From assembly GCA_021775805.1 (NCBI GenBank), contig JAJFHD010000068.1, positions 1 through 64,000 of the forward strand: a stretch of 64,000 nucleotides of DNA, in the 5' to 3' direction. This document shows, piece by piece, positions 29,312-39,219 of the stretch. Made by a program: the position numbers and the translations under genes. The DNA comes from Alphaproteobacteria bacterium. GTDB lineage: Bacteria > Pseudomonadota > Alphaproteobacteria > Rhizobiales > JAJFHC01. The notes under the pieces were generated by a model. That model made no database searches, was not told where the DNA came from, and saw only the letters and a program-made list of their open reading frames with translations. How positions within the stretch are numbered: the stretch's first letter is position 1; every line of letters begins with the position of its first letter.

Positions 29312-31114
29312 TTACGCAACCCGTGCAATAGGCGGAAAATCGTCCGGGGTGATGGTTTCGCGATCGAGCAACAGTAGTGCGCCTTTCTCAAGGTCATCTG
29401 AATGACTGTCGAGAATCTCCTTGGCACGGCCATAGGCCTCGCTGATCAGGGATCGTACGGCCAAATCGACCTCGCGTGCCGTCGTTTCGGAATAATCGCG
29501 CTGTGAACCCATCATGAGTTCGTCTCCCAGATAACGGTTGCGCTTGGGCTCAAGTACGGCCTGGCCAAGGTCTTCAGACATGCCGAACCGGACTACAATC
29601 TGTTTCGCGATATCGGTTACTTTGGCCAGATCGTCTTCAGCACCCGTGGAGATCTCTCCAAATGTCAGGTCTTCCGCAGCCCGGCCTGCCAGCAGTACCA
29701 CCATCCGGTCCTTGAGTTCGCCCGTCGTTATCAGAAACCGGTCTTCTGTCGGCCGCTGCAATGTATATCCCAGCGAGCCGATCGTACGAGGAATGATTGA
29801 CACCTTGTGTACGGGATCCGCGCCCGGCATTGAGGCGGCCGCCAACGCGTGGCCCATTTCGTGGAAGGCCACACGGCGGCGTTCTTCATCGTTGAGCAGG
29901 CGGCTTTTCTTTTCCGATCCGGCAACGATGCGTTCAACTGCTTCGGTAAAATCCGCCATCGTGACCTTGTCGCCATGGCGACGGGTGGCGACGATGGCCG
30001 CTTCATTCACCAGGTTGGCAAGATCAGCGCCTGTGAAACCTGGTGTGATGGCGGCAATTTCATCTGGTGAAACGGCGGTGTCTTCATTGATGGCTTTCAT
30101 GTGCACTTTGACGATGGCGGCCCGCCCGGAACGGTCAGGACGGTCGACCACGATCTGACGGTCGAACCGGCCGGCCCTTGTAAGGGCGGGATCTAGAACT
30201 TCAGGTCTGTTCGTGGCGGCCAACAGCACGATGCCTTCCCGTGGGTCGAAGCCGTCCAGTTCCGCGAGCAACTGATTCAGGGTCTGCTCCTTTTCGTCAT
30301 GGCCACCGAAGCCTCCCAAGGCCCCGCGTGCACGCCCCAGTGCGTCAAGTTCATCGATGAAAATAATACAAGGTGCTGCCTTTCTCGCCTGTTCGAAAAG
30401 ATCACGGACACGAGCCGCCCCCACACCGACGAACATCTCAACGAACTCGGAACCCGAAATGGAAAAGAACGGAACGCCCGCCTGGCCTGCCACTGCACGG
30501 GCCAATAGGGTTTTGCCGGTGCCGGGAGGGCCGACCAACATGATGCCTTTGGGAATGTGCGCGCCAAGCCGGCCATAGGTTTCTTTGTCTTTGAGAAACG
30601 CGACAACCTCCTTGAGCTCCATTTTGGCTTCGTCAACGCCGGCGACATCGTCGAACGTAACCCCGGTCTCTTTTTCCACGTAAACCTTGGCACGGGACTT
30701 GCCGACATTCATCATGCCGCCAAATCCCTGACGCTCCGCCATGCCGCGAAAGAAAAACATCCACAACCCGAAAAACACGACAATGGGAACGATCCAGGAA
30801 GCAAGCGTGGTGAACCAGTTCTCTTCCGATGCGCCAGAAAACTTCACGCCGGAATTCTCGAGCGCTCTTGCAAACTCGGGATCGACACGGTGAGTCCTGA
30901 AATAGAGTTTGCCGTTCTGCGATGTCGAAAATTTTCCTTCTATCCGGTTTTCCGTGACAGTGATCTCTTCGATCTGGCCACTCTGCAGGAACTGCAGAAA
31001 CTCGCTGTAAGGCAGCTGGACGATCTCGCGATAGCTGAACCAGAACTGGAATGCGAAGATGAGCATCAGAGTGAATAAGAAATAGGTGAGGTTGAACTGG
31101 TGTGTCTTGTTCAT
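29312..31114 (-). CDS. ftsH: FtsH-family ATP-dependent zinc metalloprotease
   Basis: This 600-residue membrane protease degrades damaged or regulatory membrane proteins. It has an N-terminal membrane segment ([20 protein letters not shown]), a periplasmic domain, a second membrane segment near 110-130 ([16 protein letters not shown]), and an AAA+ module with [27 protein letters not shown] and the second region of homology [12 protein letters not shown]. The zinc site HEMGHALAA lies around residue 417. It is probably an extra copy used under stress, since the housekeeping ftsH usually sits near folP/tilS. ATG 31114 is preferred over 31162 because the membrane segment and homology start there. 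Confidence 0.95.
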   Translation of the reverse strand: MNKTHQFNLTYFLFTLMLIFAFQFWFSYREIVQLPYSEFLQFLQSGQIEEITVTENRIEGKFSTSQNGKLYFRTHRVDPEFARALENSGVKFSGASEENWFTTLASWIVPIVVFFGLWMFFFRGMAERQGFGGMMNVGKSRAKVYVEKETGVTFDDVAGVDEAKMELKEVVAFLKDKETYGRLGAHIPKGIMLVGPPGTGKTLLARAVAGQAGVPFFSISGSEFVEMFVGVGAARVRDLFEQARKAAPCIIFIDELDALGRARGALGGFGGHDEKEQTLNQLLAELDGFDPREGIVLLAATNRPEVLDPALTRAGRFDRQIVVDRPDRSGRAAIVKVHMKAINEDTAVSPDEIAAITPGFTGADLANLVNEAAIVATRRHGDKVTMADFTEAVERIVAGSEKKSRLLNDEERRRVAFHEMGHALAAASMPGADPVHKVSIIPRTIGSLGYTLQRPTEDRFLITTGELKDRMVVLLAGRAAEDLTFGEISTGAEDDLAKVTDIAKQIVVRFGMSEDLGQAVLEPKRNRYLGDELMMGSQRDYSETTAREVDLAVRSLISEAYGRAKEILDSHSDDLEKGALLLLDRETITPDDFPPIARVA

Positions 31115-31238
31115 GACGCATGCCTGCCGTTTCGGTGGTCCGCTTTCACGGAAATGTCGCATGATTGGGTGGTCGACGAATTGATCTAACGCATGACCTC
31201 GAAAGGGGGCTTTCTGTCTTCGAAATACATCAATTGTT

Positions 31239-32372
31239 CTAAGAGAAATTCACGATTGTTTTTCGAAAACGCGACAAGGCGACAGAGAAGAAGACGAATC
31301 CAATTACGGCCATGGCCAACATCTGAGGCCATACGATATCGATCCAGGCGCCGCGGTAAAGAACCGCCTGGGAGAAACCTACATAGTGGGTCGATGGCGA
31401 GAACTGCATGACGTTCTGCAACCAGTTCGGCATGCTCTCAAGCGGCGTCGTACTGCCTGAGAGAAGATTCATTATGATGAACACAAGAATGGTGAGAAGG
31501 CCAAACTGAGGCATCGAACCGGCAAGAGTTGCCAGCAAAATGCCTAATGATGTGACGGAGAACAGGTAGATAACGGCACCGGCAACAAACAAGAGTTTTG
31601 AACCGGCGATGGGCACCTGAAGCAATCCCTCGACAATCAGGAGCAGCGACAGACTGGCCGCCACAATGATAACCAGCCCATTGGCCCAAACCTTGGCCAT
31701 CATGATTTCGGTGGACGTCACCGGCATGACCAGCAGATGCTCGACCGTGCCGTGTTCACGCTCCCTGATGAGCGCCGCGCCTGTCAGGATCATTGCCAGC
31801 ATGGTGACATTGTTGACGATCTGCATCACGGCCATGAACCAGGTCGAGTTTAGGTTCGGATTGAACCTGGCGCGGATCACAAGGTCGAGCGGAAGGGCGA
31901 TGCCCGATCCCCGTTCATCAATAAACCCGCGCACTTCCTGGGTGACGATGCTCTGGACGTAAGAGGCCCCGTTGCCTGCGACCGACATCGCTGTGGCGTC
32001 AATGTTTACCTGAATCTCGGGCCGGCGGCCGGCGAGGATATCGGACTCGAACTGTGGCGGAACATTTACGACGAATATGAACTCGCCGCGATTCATTGCG
32101 CCATCAATGCTATCGCCGGAAATCTCGACGGCCGGCTTGAAGTATGGCGGCAGAAATGCATCGCGGATACTTCGCGACAGCGCCGAACGGTCTTCATCGA
32201 CGATTGCAATCGACGCATTTGAAACTTCCATCTTGGCGTTTTGGGCGACTTCGTAGACCATGAACGTGAAGCTCCAAACGAGAAGAAACACAAGCACGGG
32301 GTCGGCGCGAATACTCCGCAGTTCCTTGATGCCGAGTCGATAGATGTTGCTCAGGTGGTTCGGCATGTTCAT
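31239..32372 (-). CDS. ABC-2 type exporter permease
   Basis: This 377-residue permease starts MNMPNHLSNIYRLGIKELRS and has a first membrane helix (VLVFLLVWSFTFMVYEV), a large periplasmic loop with SNASIAIVDEDRSALSRSI, and a C-terminal group of five membrane helices including GAALIREREHGTVEHLLVMP, the usual cytoplasmic EREHGT motif of ABC-2 permeases. It resembles YhhJ, the partner of the RbbA/YhiH-type ABC protein. Its ATG overlaps the stop of that upstream gene (ATGA), so the two are translated together. The exported substrate is unknown. Confidence 0.9.
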   Translation of the reverse strand: MNMPNHLSNIYRLGIKELRSIRADPVLVFLLVWSFTFMVYEVAQNAKMEVSNASIAIVDEDRSALSRSIRDAFLPPYFKPAVEISGDSIDGAMNRGEFIFVVNVPPQFESDILAGRRPEIQVNIDATAMSVAGNGASYVQSIVTQEVRGFIDERGSGIALPLDLVIRARFNPNLNSTWFMAVMQIVNNVTMLAMILTGAALIREREHGTVEHLLVMPVTSTEIMMAKVWANGLVIIVAASLSLLLIVEGLLQVPIAGSKLLFVAGAVIYLFSVTSLGILLATLAGSMPQFGLLTILVFIIMNLLSGSTTPLESMPNWLQNVMQFSPSTHYVGFSQAVLYRGAWIDIVWPQMLAMAVIGFVFFSVALSRFRKTIVNFS

Positions 32373-35110
32373 GCCTCCTGCTTGCGCAGGAAAAGCGCTG
32401 CTGCCACAAAGCAGGCTACAGAAAAACCGATCAGTGCCAGGTGGTTGTGCCACAGGTCGCCAAAATGCAACGCCTTTGTGAAGCTGCCGACGCTGATCTG
32501 CTGAAAATAGGTTGCGGGAAAGAACATGCTCATGACCCCGGCGCTGCCGCTCAGCGTGGAGACCGGCGTCAGGAATCCCGAAAAATTCATCGTCGGGACC
32601 ATCACAAGAATAGCCGCTGCGAATATTGCAGCGATCTGGCTTTTAACAAAAGACGACACCAGCAGACCAAATCCGGTGGTCGACCAGACATAAACCAGCG
32701 CACCGATGGCGAGGGCCGGCAGCGATCCCTTTATGGGGACTGCAAACACCAGCAAGACCAGCAACACCAAGCAAATAAAGCTTGTATAGGCGATGGCAAT
32801 ATAAGGGAGCTGTTTGCCAAGTAAAAATTCTACTTTGGTGACGGGGGTCGCATAGAGATTTGTGATCGACCCCATTTCCTTTTCCCGGACGATGCCGACA
32901 GCCGTCATCATGGCTGGAACAAGGATGCACAGAAGCATGATAACCCCGGGAGCTATTGCAAAAGTGCTTTTGAAGGACTGGTTGTAGCGGAAGCGTGTCT
33001 CGATCTGGACAGGGGTTGTGCCCGTCGTTTTGCCAAATCGGCGTGTCGACATGTTTTCGAGGTACTGCGCTGTGACGCCCTGGATGTAACCGCGCGCGGT
33101 TTCTGCGCGGAATGGCATCGCGCCGTCCAGCCAAACCCCGATTTCAGGTTTTCGCCCGGCGAGAAGATCTCTTCCAAAGCCGGCAGGCATTTCGATGGCA
33201 AATTTGATCTCACCGCTTTTCAATCGAGCACCCATGGCGGTGGGATCGGCTATCTGCGGCCTTTCAGCGAAGTAACGGGAACTGGAGAAGTTTTCCAGGA
33301 ACTGCCGGCTTTCCATCGACTGATCCTGATCGAATACAGCATAGGAAAGTTCCTCCACATCGAAGGAGATGCCGTATCCGAATGTGATCATCAGAATAAG
33401 CGGGCCTAAGAGGGCAAAGGCAAGACGGATCGGATCGCGGAGTAACTCTTTTGTTTCACGACTCGCATAGGCCCACATGCGCCGGACACTGAACACGGCA
33501 TTTGGTTTTTGTGTTTGGGAGACACTTGCGGGCGCCGCGGTATCGAGACCCGCGGCGGTGTTAGTGCCGTTGTCGCCGATTGCATCTTCGAGATAGGCGA
33601 TAAAGGCTTCGTTGAGTGTTTCGGCGTTCCTCGTCTGGACGAGATCTTCCGGTGTTCCGACGGCCAACACCTTGCCGGCGTGCATCAGCGAGATCCGGTC
33701 GCAACGTTCCGCTTCATTCATGAAGTGGGTTGATATGAAGATTGTCACGCCTTCATCGCGAGACAGTTCGATCAGAATGCGCCAGAAATCGTCACGCGCA
33801 ATGGGATCTACGCCGGACGTGGGTTCATCCAGAATCAACATCTCCGGTCGGTGTAAAATGGCGACCGCAAGCTGCAGTCGTTGTTTAACACCGAGTGGCA
33901 GACCGTTGGGATTATGATGCCGGACACTTCCAAGATCGAACCTGGCAAGGAGTTCCTCGATCCGCTCTTCCATCTGAAGTCTGGAGAGGCGAAACAACCG
34001 GGCATGCAACTCCAGGTTTTGAAGAACGGTCAGTTCGCCATAAAGGGAGAATGACTGGGACATGTAGCCGACCCGTCTCCGGGTTTCCGTGTCACGGGCA
34101 TCCAGTTTCTGGCCGAACAGTTTTGCGTCACCTTCGCTTGCCGGCAGCAGGCCGGTGAGCATTTTCATGGTGGTGGTCTTGCCGCAACCGTTCGAGCCCA
34201 GAAAACCGAATATCTCTCCGCGCTGAATATCGAAGCTCACATGGTCCACCGCCGTGAAGTCTCCAAATCGTTTTGTCAGACCACTGGCCTGAATGGCGAC
34301 CTGTCCGTCCTCGTCGGACCGTGACGGCACGACAACTTGCCTGTGCCGGGCCTGCATTTCATCGGGTAGAAGACTGATGAACGCGGTTTCCAGCGTCTTC
34401 GCTCCGGATTTTGTTTTGAGATCTGCGGGCGTTCCGGTTGCAATGATTTTCCCGGCATTCATAGCGCTCAACCAGTCGAACCGCTCGGCCTCCTCCATGT
34501 AGGCGGTGGCCACAATGACGCTCATGTGCGGTCGGCGCTGTCTGATCTGATCAATCAGTTCCCAGAACTGGCGCCGTGAAAGGGGATCCACGCCCGTCGT
34601 CGGTTCGTCCAATATGAGAAGATCCGGGTCATGTATAAGCGCACAACAAAGTCCCAGCTTCTGCTTCATGCCACCGGACAGTTTGCCGGCGGGACGGTCA
34701 GGAAAAGGTGCCAGGCCGGTGGCAACGAGCAATTCGCCGATCCGACGACGGCGCTCGGACTTTGCTTGGCCGAACAGACGGCCAAAGAAGTCCAGGTTTT
34801 CGTATATGCTGAGCGTTGGGTAGAGATTCCGGCCGAGCCCTTGGGGCATATAGGCAATGCGGTTGAAACAACTCCGGCGATGCGCCCGCCCGCGCATGTC
34901 ACCATTCAGGGCTTGCACATCCCCCGTCTGAATCTTGCGCACACCGGCAACCAAGGCCAGCAGCGTGGATTTCCCCACGCCGTCCGGGCCAATGAGGCCA
35001 ACCATGCATCCGGCGGGAAGCTGCAGCGTGACGTTATCGAGGGCGACGACGTCACCATAGCTATGGGTGACCTCACGCAATTCGGCGGCGAGGCTGCGGT
35101 CGGAGGTCAT
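32369..35110 (-). CDS. RbbA/YhiH-like fused ABC transporter (two ATPase domains plus permease)
   Basis: This 913-residue protein has two ABC ATPase domains followed by an ABC-2 permease. The first has Walker A GPDGVGKST at 41-49, signature LSGGMKQKL and LLILDEPTTG. The second has GSNGCGKTT, a degenerate signature LPLGVKQRL, and LILDEPTSG. The C-terminal third has helix FALLGPLILMITFGYGISF, a periplasmic loop and about five helices after GIVREKEMGSITNLYATPVT. Its E. coli relative RbbA was reported as ribosome-associated, but the exporter context here argues for transport of drugs or lipophilic compounds. ATG 35110 overlaps the hlyD stop by four bases and is preferred over 35143. Confidence 0.9.
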   Translation of the reverse strand: MTSDRSLAAELREVTHSYGDVVALDNVTLQLPAGCMVGLIGPDGVGKSTLLALVAGVRKIQTGDVQALNGDMRGRAHRRSCFNRIAYMPQGLGRNLYPTLSIYENLDFFGRLFGQAKSERRRRIGELLVATGLAPFPDRPAGKLSGGMKQKLGLCCALIHDPDLLILDEPTTGVDPLSRRQFWELIDQIRQRRPHMSVIVATAYMEEAERFDWLSAMNAGKIIATGTPADLKTKSGAKTLETAFISLLPDEMQARHRQVVVPSRSDEDGQVAIQASGLTKRFGDFTAVDHVSFDIQRGEIFGFLGSNGCGKTTTMKMLTGLLPASEGDAKLFGQKLDARDTETRRRVGYMSQSFSLYGELTVLQNLELHARLFRLSRLQMEERIEELLARFDLGSVRHHNPNGLPLGVKQRLQLAVAILHRPEMLILDEPTSGVDPIARDDFWRILIELSRDEGVTIFISTHFMNEAERCDRISLMHAGKVLAVGTPEDLVQTRNAETLNEAFIAYLEDAIGDNGTNTAAGLDTAAPASVSQTQKPNAVFSVRRMWAYASRETKELLRDPIRLAFALLGPLILMITFGYGISFDVEELSYAVFDQDQSMESRQFLENFSSSRYFAERPQIADPTAMGARLKSGEIKFAIEMPAGFGRDLLAGRKPEIGVWLDGAMPFRAETARGYIQGVTAQYLENMSTRRFGKTTGTTPVQIETRFRYNQSFKSTFAIAPGVIMLLCILVPAMMTAVGIVREKEMGSITNLYATPVTKVEFLLGKQLPYIAIAYTSFICLVLLVLLVFAVPIKGSLPALAIGALVYVWSTTGFGLLVSSFVKSQIAAIFAAAILVMVPTMNFSGFLTPVSTLSGSAGVMSMFFPATYFQQISVGSFTKALHFGDLWHNHLALIGFSVACFVAAALFLRKQEA

Positions 35111-36090
35111 TCCGGCAGTTGGATTTGGAGTTCGACCGGCCATTGATTTGCCTGTGGCAAACGAAGATAGGCAATGCCGCGGACACCGGTTTTTACGCGA
35201 TCTTCGTATTTTTTGAGCAGCGTCCGGTCAATCTGAAGCTTGACCCGGAACATCAGTTTTGCGCGTTCTTCGGACGTCTCGACGGCCTTCGGTGTGAATT
35301 GTGCGGATGCGGCGACGAATGAAACTTTTGCGGGAATGGTGTATTCGGGAACCGGGTCGAGTTTGAGGCGGGCTTCACTGCCGATCATCAGTTTGCCGGC
35401 GTCCGCAGCCGGCAGAAAGACCGTCATATAGACGTCTGCAATGTCCAGCAGCGTTAGTACACTACCACCGGCGGGAAGGACTTCGCCTTGTTGTGCGAGC
35501 CGGTACTGAATGCGGCCCCTGCGAGGTGCCTTCAGGAGGGTATCATCAAGCATGGACTGCAATCGTGCCAATTCTTCACGTGAAGACGTGATGGCTTCGA
35601 CGGTTTGCTTCACGCTTGCGACTGTGGCGCGATAGGCTGCGTCTGCGGCTTGAAGTTCCGTTTGGCGCTGATCGAGCTTTTCCGTTGTGGCGAAACCCTC
35701 CCGGTGCAGTTGCTGTGCACGCTTTTGTTCCGCCTCGGCCAACTGAAACTGACTTCTTGTGCGCAGGACGGATGCAGCCGCTTGCACTTTTGCCTGCTCG
35801 GCGCGACGCACTTCTGCTTGCGCCCGCCTGATTTGTGCATTTAGTTCAGCAACGTCCATTCGTGCCACGATTTGCCCGGCGTCGACCATATCGCCTTCAT
35901 CGACGGATATTTCCAGAACACGGCCGGCGAGTTTCGTCGCGATGTTGATCTGGTCAGCCTCAATGCGGCCGTTGGAACTGACGATGCCGTCAGGCAGACG
36001 CGATGCCATCTGCTGTTGCCAATAAACGAACCCACCGGCGCTAATGGCCGCAACAACTAGGAGCCCGATGATACCGGTCTTCAAATTCAT
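35107..36090 (-). CDS. HlyD/YhiI-like membrane fusion protein
   Basis: This 327-residue periplasmic adaptor has one N-terminal anchor (GIIGLLVVAAISAGGFVYW), a biotinyl-lipoyl-like half (GRVLEISVDEGDMVDAGQIV), a long alpha-hairpin (about 80-180, rich in Ala, Arg, Glu and Gln), and a second lipoyl half (LLKAPRRGRIQYRLAQQGEV) followed by beta-barrel strands. It would join the ABC exporter to an outer-membrane channel not encoded here. It is the first gene of the three-gene exporter operon, with ATGA overlaps at both junctions. GGAGTG precedes ATG 36090. The Fnr-like site at 36218 is in the divergent promoter region shared with phaC. Confidence 0.9.
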   Translation of the reverse strand: MNLKTGIIGLLVVAAISAGGFVYWQQQMASRLPDGIVSSNGRIEADQINIATKLAGRVLEISVDEGDMVDAGQIVARMDVAELNAQIRRAQAEVRRAEQAKVQAAASVLRTRSQFQLAEAEQKRAQQLHREGFATTEKLDQRQTELQAADAAYRATVASVKQTVEAITSSREELARLQSMLDDTLLKAPRRGRIQYRLAQQGEVLPAGGSVLTLLDIADVYMTVFLPAADAGKLMIGSEARLKLDPVPEYTIPAKVSFVAASAQFTPKAVETSEERAKLMFRVKLQIDRTLLKKYEDRVKTGVRGIAYLRLPQANQWPVELQIQLPE

Positions 36091-36217
36091 CAAATCACAC
36101 TCCAATCGGTGGTCAACAGTCGCTACCGCTGACCCAGGCGTCATATTTGTGTCGCAGATTTGTTAGTGATGCCTCGCAACATCAACAGGCACTTTATGCA
36201 GGTTTCACGGCGTTGAT

Positions 36218-36231
36218 ATGATCTACGTCAA
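36218..36231. promoter_or_regulatory. Fnr/FixK-type box between hlyD and phaC
   Basis: ATGAT-CTAC-GTCAA differs from a TTGAT-N4-GTCAA site at one base and keeps the 4-base spacer. A wider inverted repeat encloses it: CGGCGTTGAT at 36208-36217 pairs imperfectly with GTCAATGCCG at 36227-36236. It lies about 85 bases before phaC and about 134 before hlyD, so it could act in both directions. Confidence 0.5.
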
Positions 36232-36309
36232 TGCCGCGGTGCTCAATTACGAGGCCTGTGTATCCATTGACGCGTGACGGATATTCCAGTCACCGAAAAG
36301 GAACTTGAA

Positions 36310-38214
36310 ATGGAACCGAAGGCCTCGCACAGCAAGACCAGAATTCGCTCTGGCGTATCGGGCACGAACGGATCGAAAAAACCATCCGTTCAAACAGCCA
36401 AGACCAAAGCGCCTCGCGCCGAATGGTCCAACTGCAAGGTGGATACCAAAGCATCAATGGAAGGTTTGTCGGATCGTGATTCCTATGCCTCCACGGCCCT
36501 TCAGGAGATCCTGGACAAATCCGTACATGCAATAGCTGCCCGTTTTACGGGCGGCCTTTCTCCCAGCGGACTTGCAGGCGCTTACGCCGACTGGGCGGTG
36601 CACCTTGCAACGGCGCCCGGTAAGCAGGTTCAACTCGTCGAAAAGGCGACAAAGAAAGCCGTTCGCCTGGCGACCCATGCCGGTCATTGCGCAACGTCTC
36701 AAGACAGTGCTTCGCCATGCATTGAACCGCTGCCACAGGATAGAAGGTTTCAGGCAGATGCCTGGAAAAAGTGGCCCTACAATCTGATGTATCAATCGTT
36801 TCTGTTGAACCAGCAGTGGTGGCACAACGCGACGACCGGTGTTCGCGGCGTCACCAAGCAGCACGAAAATGTGGTGGAATTCGCTACCAGACAGATGCTG
36901 GAGGTATTCTCTCCGTCCAATAATCTGTTCACAAATCCAGAGGTGATGGAGAAAACAATCCAGGAGGGCGGTCAGAATTTAATTCGTGGGGGGCAGAACT
37001 TCCTGGAGGATTGGCAGCGCAGAGTCAGTGGCAAAAAGCCAGCGGGAACAGAACAGTTCGAGGTTGGGCGAAATCTCGCCATCACGCCCGGCAAAGTCGT
37101 TTACCGCAACAGGTTGATGGAGCTTATTCAGTATGAACCGGCGACAAAAATAGTTCATCCGGAGCCGATACTGATTGTTCCAGCCTGGATCATGAAATAC
37201 TACATCCTCGATCTGTCCCCGGAAAACTCGCTGGTGAAGTATCTCACCGAACAAGGCTTCACGGTCTTCATGGTGTCCTGGAAGAATCCCGATCCCGACG
37301 ACCGCGATCTGGGGATGGACGACTATCGCACACTCGGTGTCATGGATGCACTTGACGCCGTGCGCACAATCACGAAGGGCGGGCAGGTTCATGGCGTGGG
37401 CTATTGCCTTGGGGGTACGCTTTTGTCGATTGCCGCCGCTGCCATGGCGCGAGACGGTGACGATCGGTTCGCGAGCCTTTCCTTTTTTGCCGCACAGACC
37501 GATTTCACCGAAGCCGGCGAACTGATGCTGTTCATCAACGAGAGCCAGGTCACGTTTCTGGAGGACATGATGTGGGAGCAGGGATTTCTCGACACCAGTC
37601 AGATGGCCGGAGCGTTTCAGTTGCTGCGTTCCAACGACCTGGTCTGGTCGCGGATGGTTCATGACTATCTGATGGGCGAGCGGGCTGCCATGAATGACCT
37701 GATGGCCTGGAATGCCGATGCCACCCGTATGCCTTACGAGATGCATTCGGAATATCTCCGCAAGTTGTTCCTCGACAATGACTTCGCCGAGGGCCGCTAT
37801 CTGGTGGATGGTCAGCCTGTCACAATCTCCGATATTCGAGCCCCGATCTTCGCCGTTGGCACCGAACGCGATCACGTCGCACCCTGGCGGTCGGTTTACA
37901 AGTTTCATATTCTCAGCGACACCGAAATCACGTTCCTTCTGACAAATGGGGGGCACAATGCCGGAATCGTCTCCGAGCCTGGGCATGCCAGACGACATTT
38001 TCGAATGACAAGCAAGGCGCATGATGCCCGTTACCAGGATCCGGAGTCCTGGTTTGCGGAAACCGACGTGCAGGAGGGATCCTGGTGGCCTGAGTTTGCA
38101 GGTTGGTTGAAGGAACGCTCAAGCAAACCAGTGCGACCGCCATCAATGGGCGCGCCAGACGATGGTCTTGAGCCGATTTGCAGTGCCCCGGGCAGCTACG
38201 TCTTTCAGGAATAG
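36310..38214 (+). CDS. phaC: Poly(3-hydroxyalkanoate) synthase
   Basis: This 634-residue polymerase links hydroxyacyl-CoA units into polyester storage granules. The N-terminal 70 residues are Lys/Arg/Ser-rich and unlike the core. The PhaC_N region follows (WKKWPYNLMYQSFLLNQQWW), then an alpha/beta-hydrolase core with the lipase-like box GYCLGG, whose cysteine is the catalytic residue (about residue 366), ERDHVAPWRS with the catalytic aspartate, and TNGGHNAGIVSEPG with the histidine. ATG 36310 is used because AAAGGAAC precedes it; GTG 36274 is possible. No phaA, phaB or phasin gene is adjacent, so this copy is part of the stress island rather than a full PHA operon. Confidence 0.93.
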   Translation: MEPKASHSKTRIRSGVSGTNGSKKPSVQTAKTKAPRAEWSNCKVDTKASMEGLSDRDSYASTALQEILDKSVHAIAARFTGGLSPSGLAGAYADWAVHLATAPGKQVQLVEKATKKAVRLATHAGHCATSQDSASPCIEPLPQDRRFQADAWKKWPYNLMYQSFLLNQQWWHNATTGVRGVTKQHENVVEFATRQMLEVFSPSNNLFTNPEVMEKTIQEGGQNLIRGGQNFLEDWQRRVSGKKPAGTEQFEVGRNLAITPGKVVYRNRLMELIQYEPATKIVHPEPILIVPAWIMKYYILDLSPENSLVKYLTEQGFTVFMVSWKNPDPDDRDLGMDDYRTLGVMDALDAVRTITKGGQVHGVGYCLGGTLLSIAAAAMARDGDDRFASLSFFAAQTDFTEAGELMLFINESQVTFLEDMMWEQGFLDTSQMAGAFQLLRSNDLVWSRMVHDYLMGERAAMNDLMAWNADATRMPYEMHSEYLRKLFLDNDFAEGRYLVDGQPVTISDIRAPIFAVGTERDHVAPWRSVYKFHILSDTEITFLLTNGGHNAGIVSEPGHARRHFRMTSKAHDARYQDPESWFAETDVQEGSWWPEFAGWLKERSSKPVRPPSMGAPDDGLEPICSAPGSYVFQE

Positions 38215-38646
38215 AGCTTTCCATGTTGCATTGGTTACTACCTGACGGTGACCGGCACATCTGCCGAGACTGGCGATGACGGGCACGTCGGCCGTGGAAA
38301 TCGGGCCAACGGTCTTATTACGCCATACCGTGCGATGAGTCTCGAAGCGGTTTGCGGCAAGAATCCGGTCAACCGTGTGGGCAAACTCTACAACGTGGCT
38401 GCCCGGGAGATTGCCCGACTGATTGTCGTGGAGGTTGCCGGGATTGAAGCCGCGCAATGTTGTCTGGTCAGCCGGATCGGCCGAGCAATCACCAACCCGG
38501 CTGTCGTCGATGTGGCGATCTCGACCAGCGATGCCGGCTCGCCGGACGTCTACCGCGATGCGGTTCAGGACATTACCTGCAGCGTGTTGTCCCGGTTGCC
38601 ATTGCCGCTGGAACGTTTCATGCGAGGCGACGTGCAACTCTACTGA
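38215..38646 (+). pseudogene. C-terminal fragment of archaeal-type S-adenosylmethionine synthetase
   Basis: The reading frame gives [34 protein letters not shown] and [18 protein letters not shown], then EIARLIVVEVAGIEAAQCCL. This is the C-terminal third of the archaeal-type methionine adenosyltransferase, whose full length is about 400 residues. Only about 138 codons remain, there is no start codon at the left edge, and the frame begins directly after the phaC stop in the same frame as phaC. An internal GTG at 38248 could start a short product, but it would lack the ATP site. It looks like a deletion product that removed the 5' two-thirds next to phaC. The intact 3' end shows no frameshift, so the event may be recent. 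Confidence 0.8.
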
Positions 38647-38661
38647 AGTAAGGAGAATATC

Positions 38662-39213
38662 ATGCAGACCTTGCCACAGATCAGTTTTCACAACGAGACA
38701 CATTCAGATGCTGTCGAAAGCACGATAAGGGCCAAGATAGAAGATCTAGAGCAGGTTCATTCCGGGATAATCGGATGCCGTGTCGTTGTGAGTGCGCCCC
38801 ATCGCGACAAGTGGAAGGGCAAAATATACGAGGTCCACGTTGAGGTATCGATACCCGGTCCGGACATTGCCATCACCCGCGAGGCAGGCACCAACCACGC
38901 CCACGAAGACCTCTATGTGGCGATCCGCGACGCCTTTGATACCGCCCGCCGGGCGCTCCAGGACCAGGTCCGCAAGATGAGCGATCACAGAACAAAACGT
39001 CATCCGGTGACCGTGTACGGGCAGGTTGTTCGAATGTTTCTCGAAGAAGGTTATGGTTTTGTCGAAACCGAAGATGGTCATGAAGTCTATTTCGACCGTG
39101 ACAGCCTGACCAAGTCGTCCTGGCCCCAGATTCAAGTCGGCAACCAGGTTCGCTTCAAGGAACGCGACGGTGAGAAGGGTCCCTACGGCACCCAGATCAC
39201 TTTGCTCGATTGA
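38662..39213 (+). CDS. Ribosome-hibernation (HPF/RaiA-like) domain fused to a cold-shock domain
   Basis: This 183-residue protein has an S30AE-type domain in its first 105 residues (KIEDLEQVHSGIIGCRVVVS, KIYEVHVEVSIPG, HAHEDLYVAIRDAFDTARRA), as in hibernation-promoting factor. A linker QVRKMSDHRTKRHP follows, and then an OB-fold cold-shock domain (YGQVVRMFLEEGYGFVETED, EVYFDRDSL, VGNQVRF). The fusion should bind ribosomes and single-stranded RNA and fits a growth-arrest role under energy stress. AAGGAGAA precedes the ATG. It follows the SAM synthetase fragment by 15 bases and converges with the ATPase gamma remnant. Confidence 0.9.
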   Translation: MQTLPQISFHNETHSDAVESTIRAKIEDLEQVHSGIIGCRVVVSAPHRDKWKGKIYEVHVEVSIPGPDIAITREAGTNHAHEDLYVAIRDAFDTARRALQDQVRKMSDHRTKRHPVTVYGQVVRMFLEEGYGFVETEDGHEVYFDRDSLTKSSWPQIQVGNQVRFKERDGEKGPYGTQITLLD

Positions 39214-39219
39214 TGCAGG

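Noticed and set aside
31160..31200. A TTGAT half-site upstream of ftsH, considered as a fourth Fnr-type box
   Set aside because: The second half (CGCAT) does not match the palindrome.
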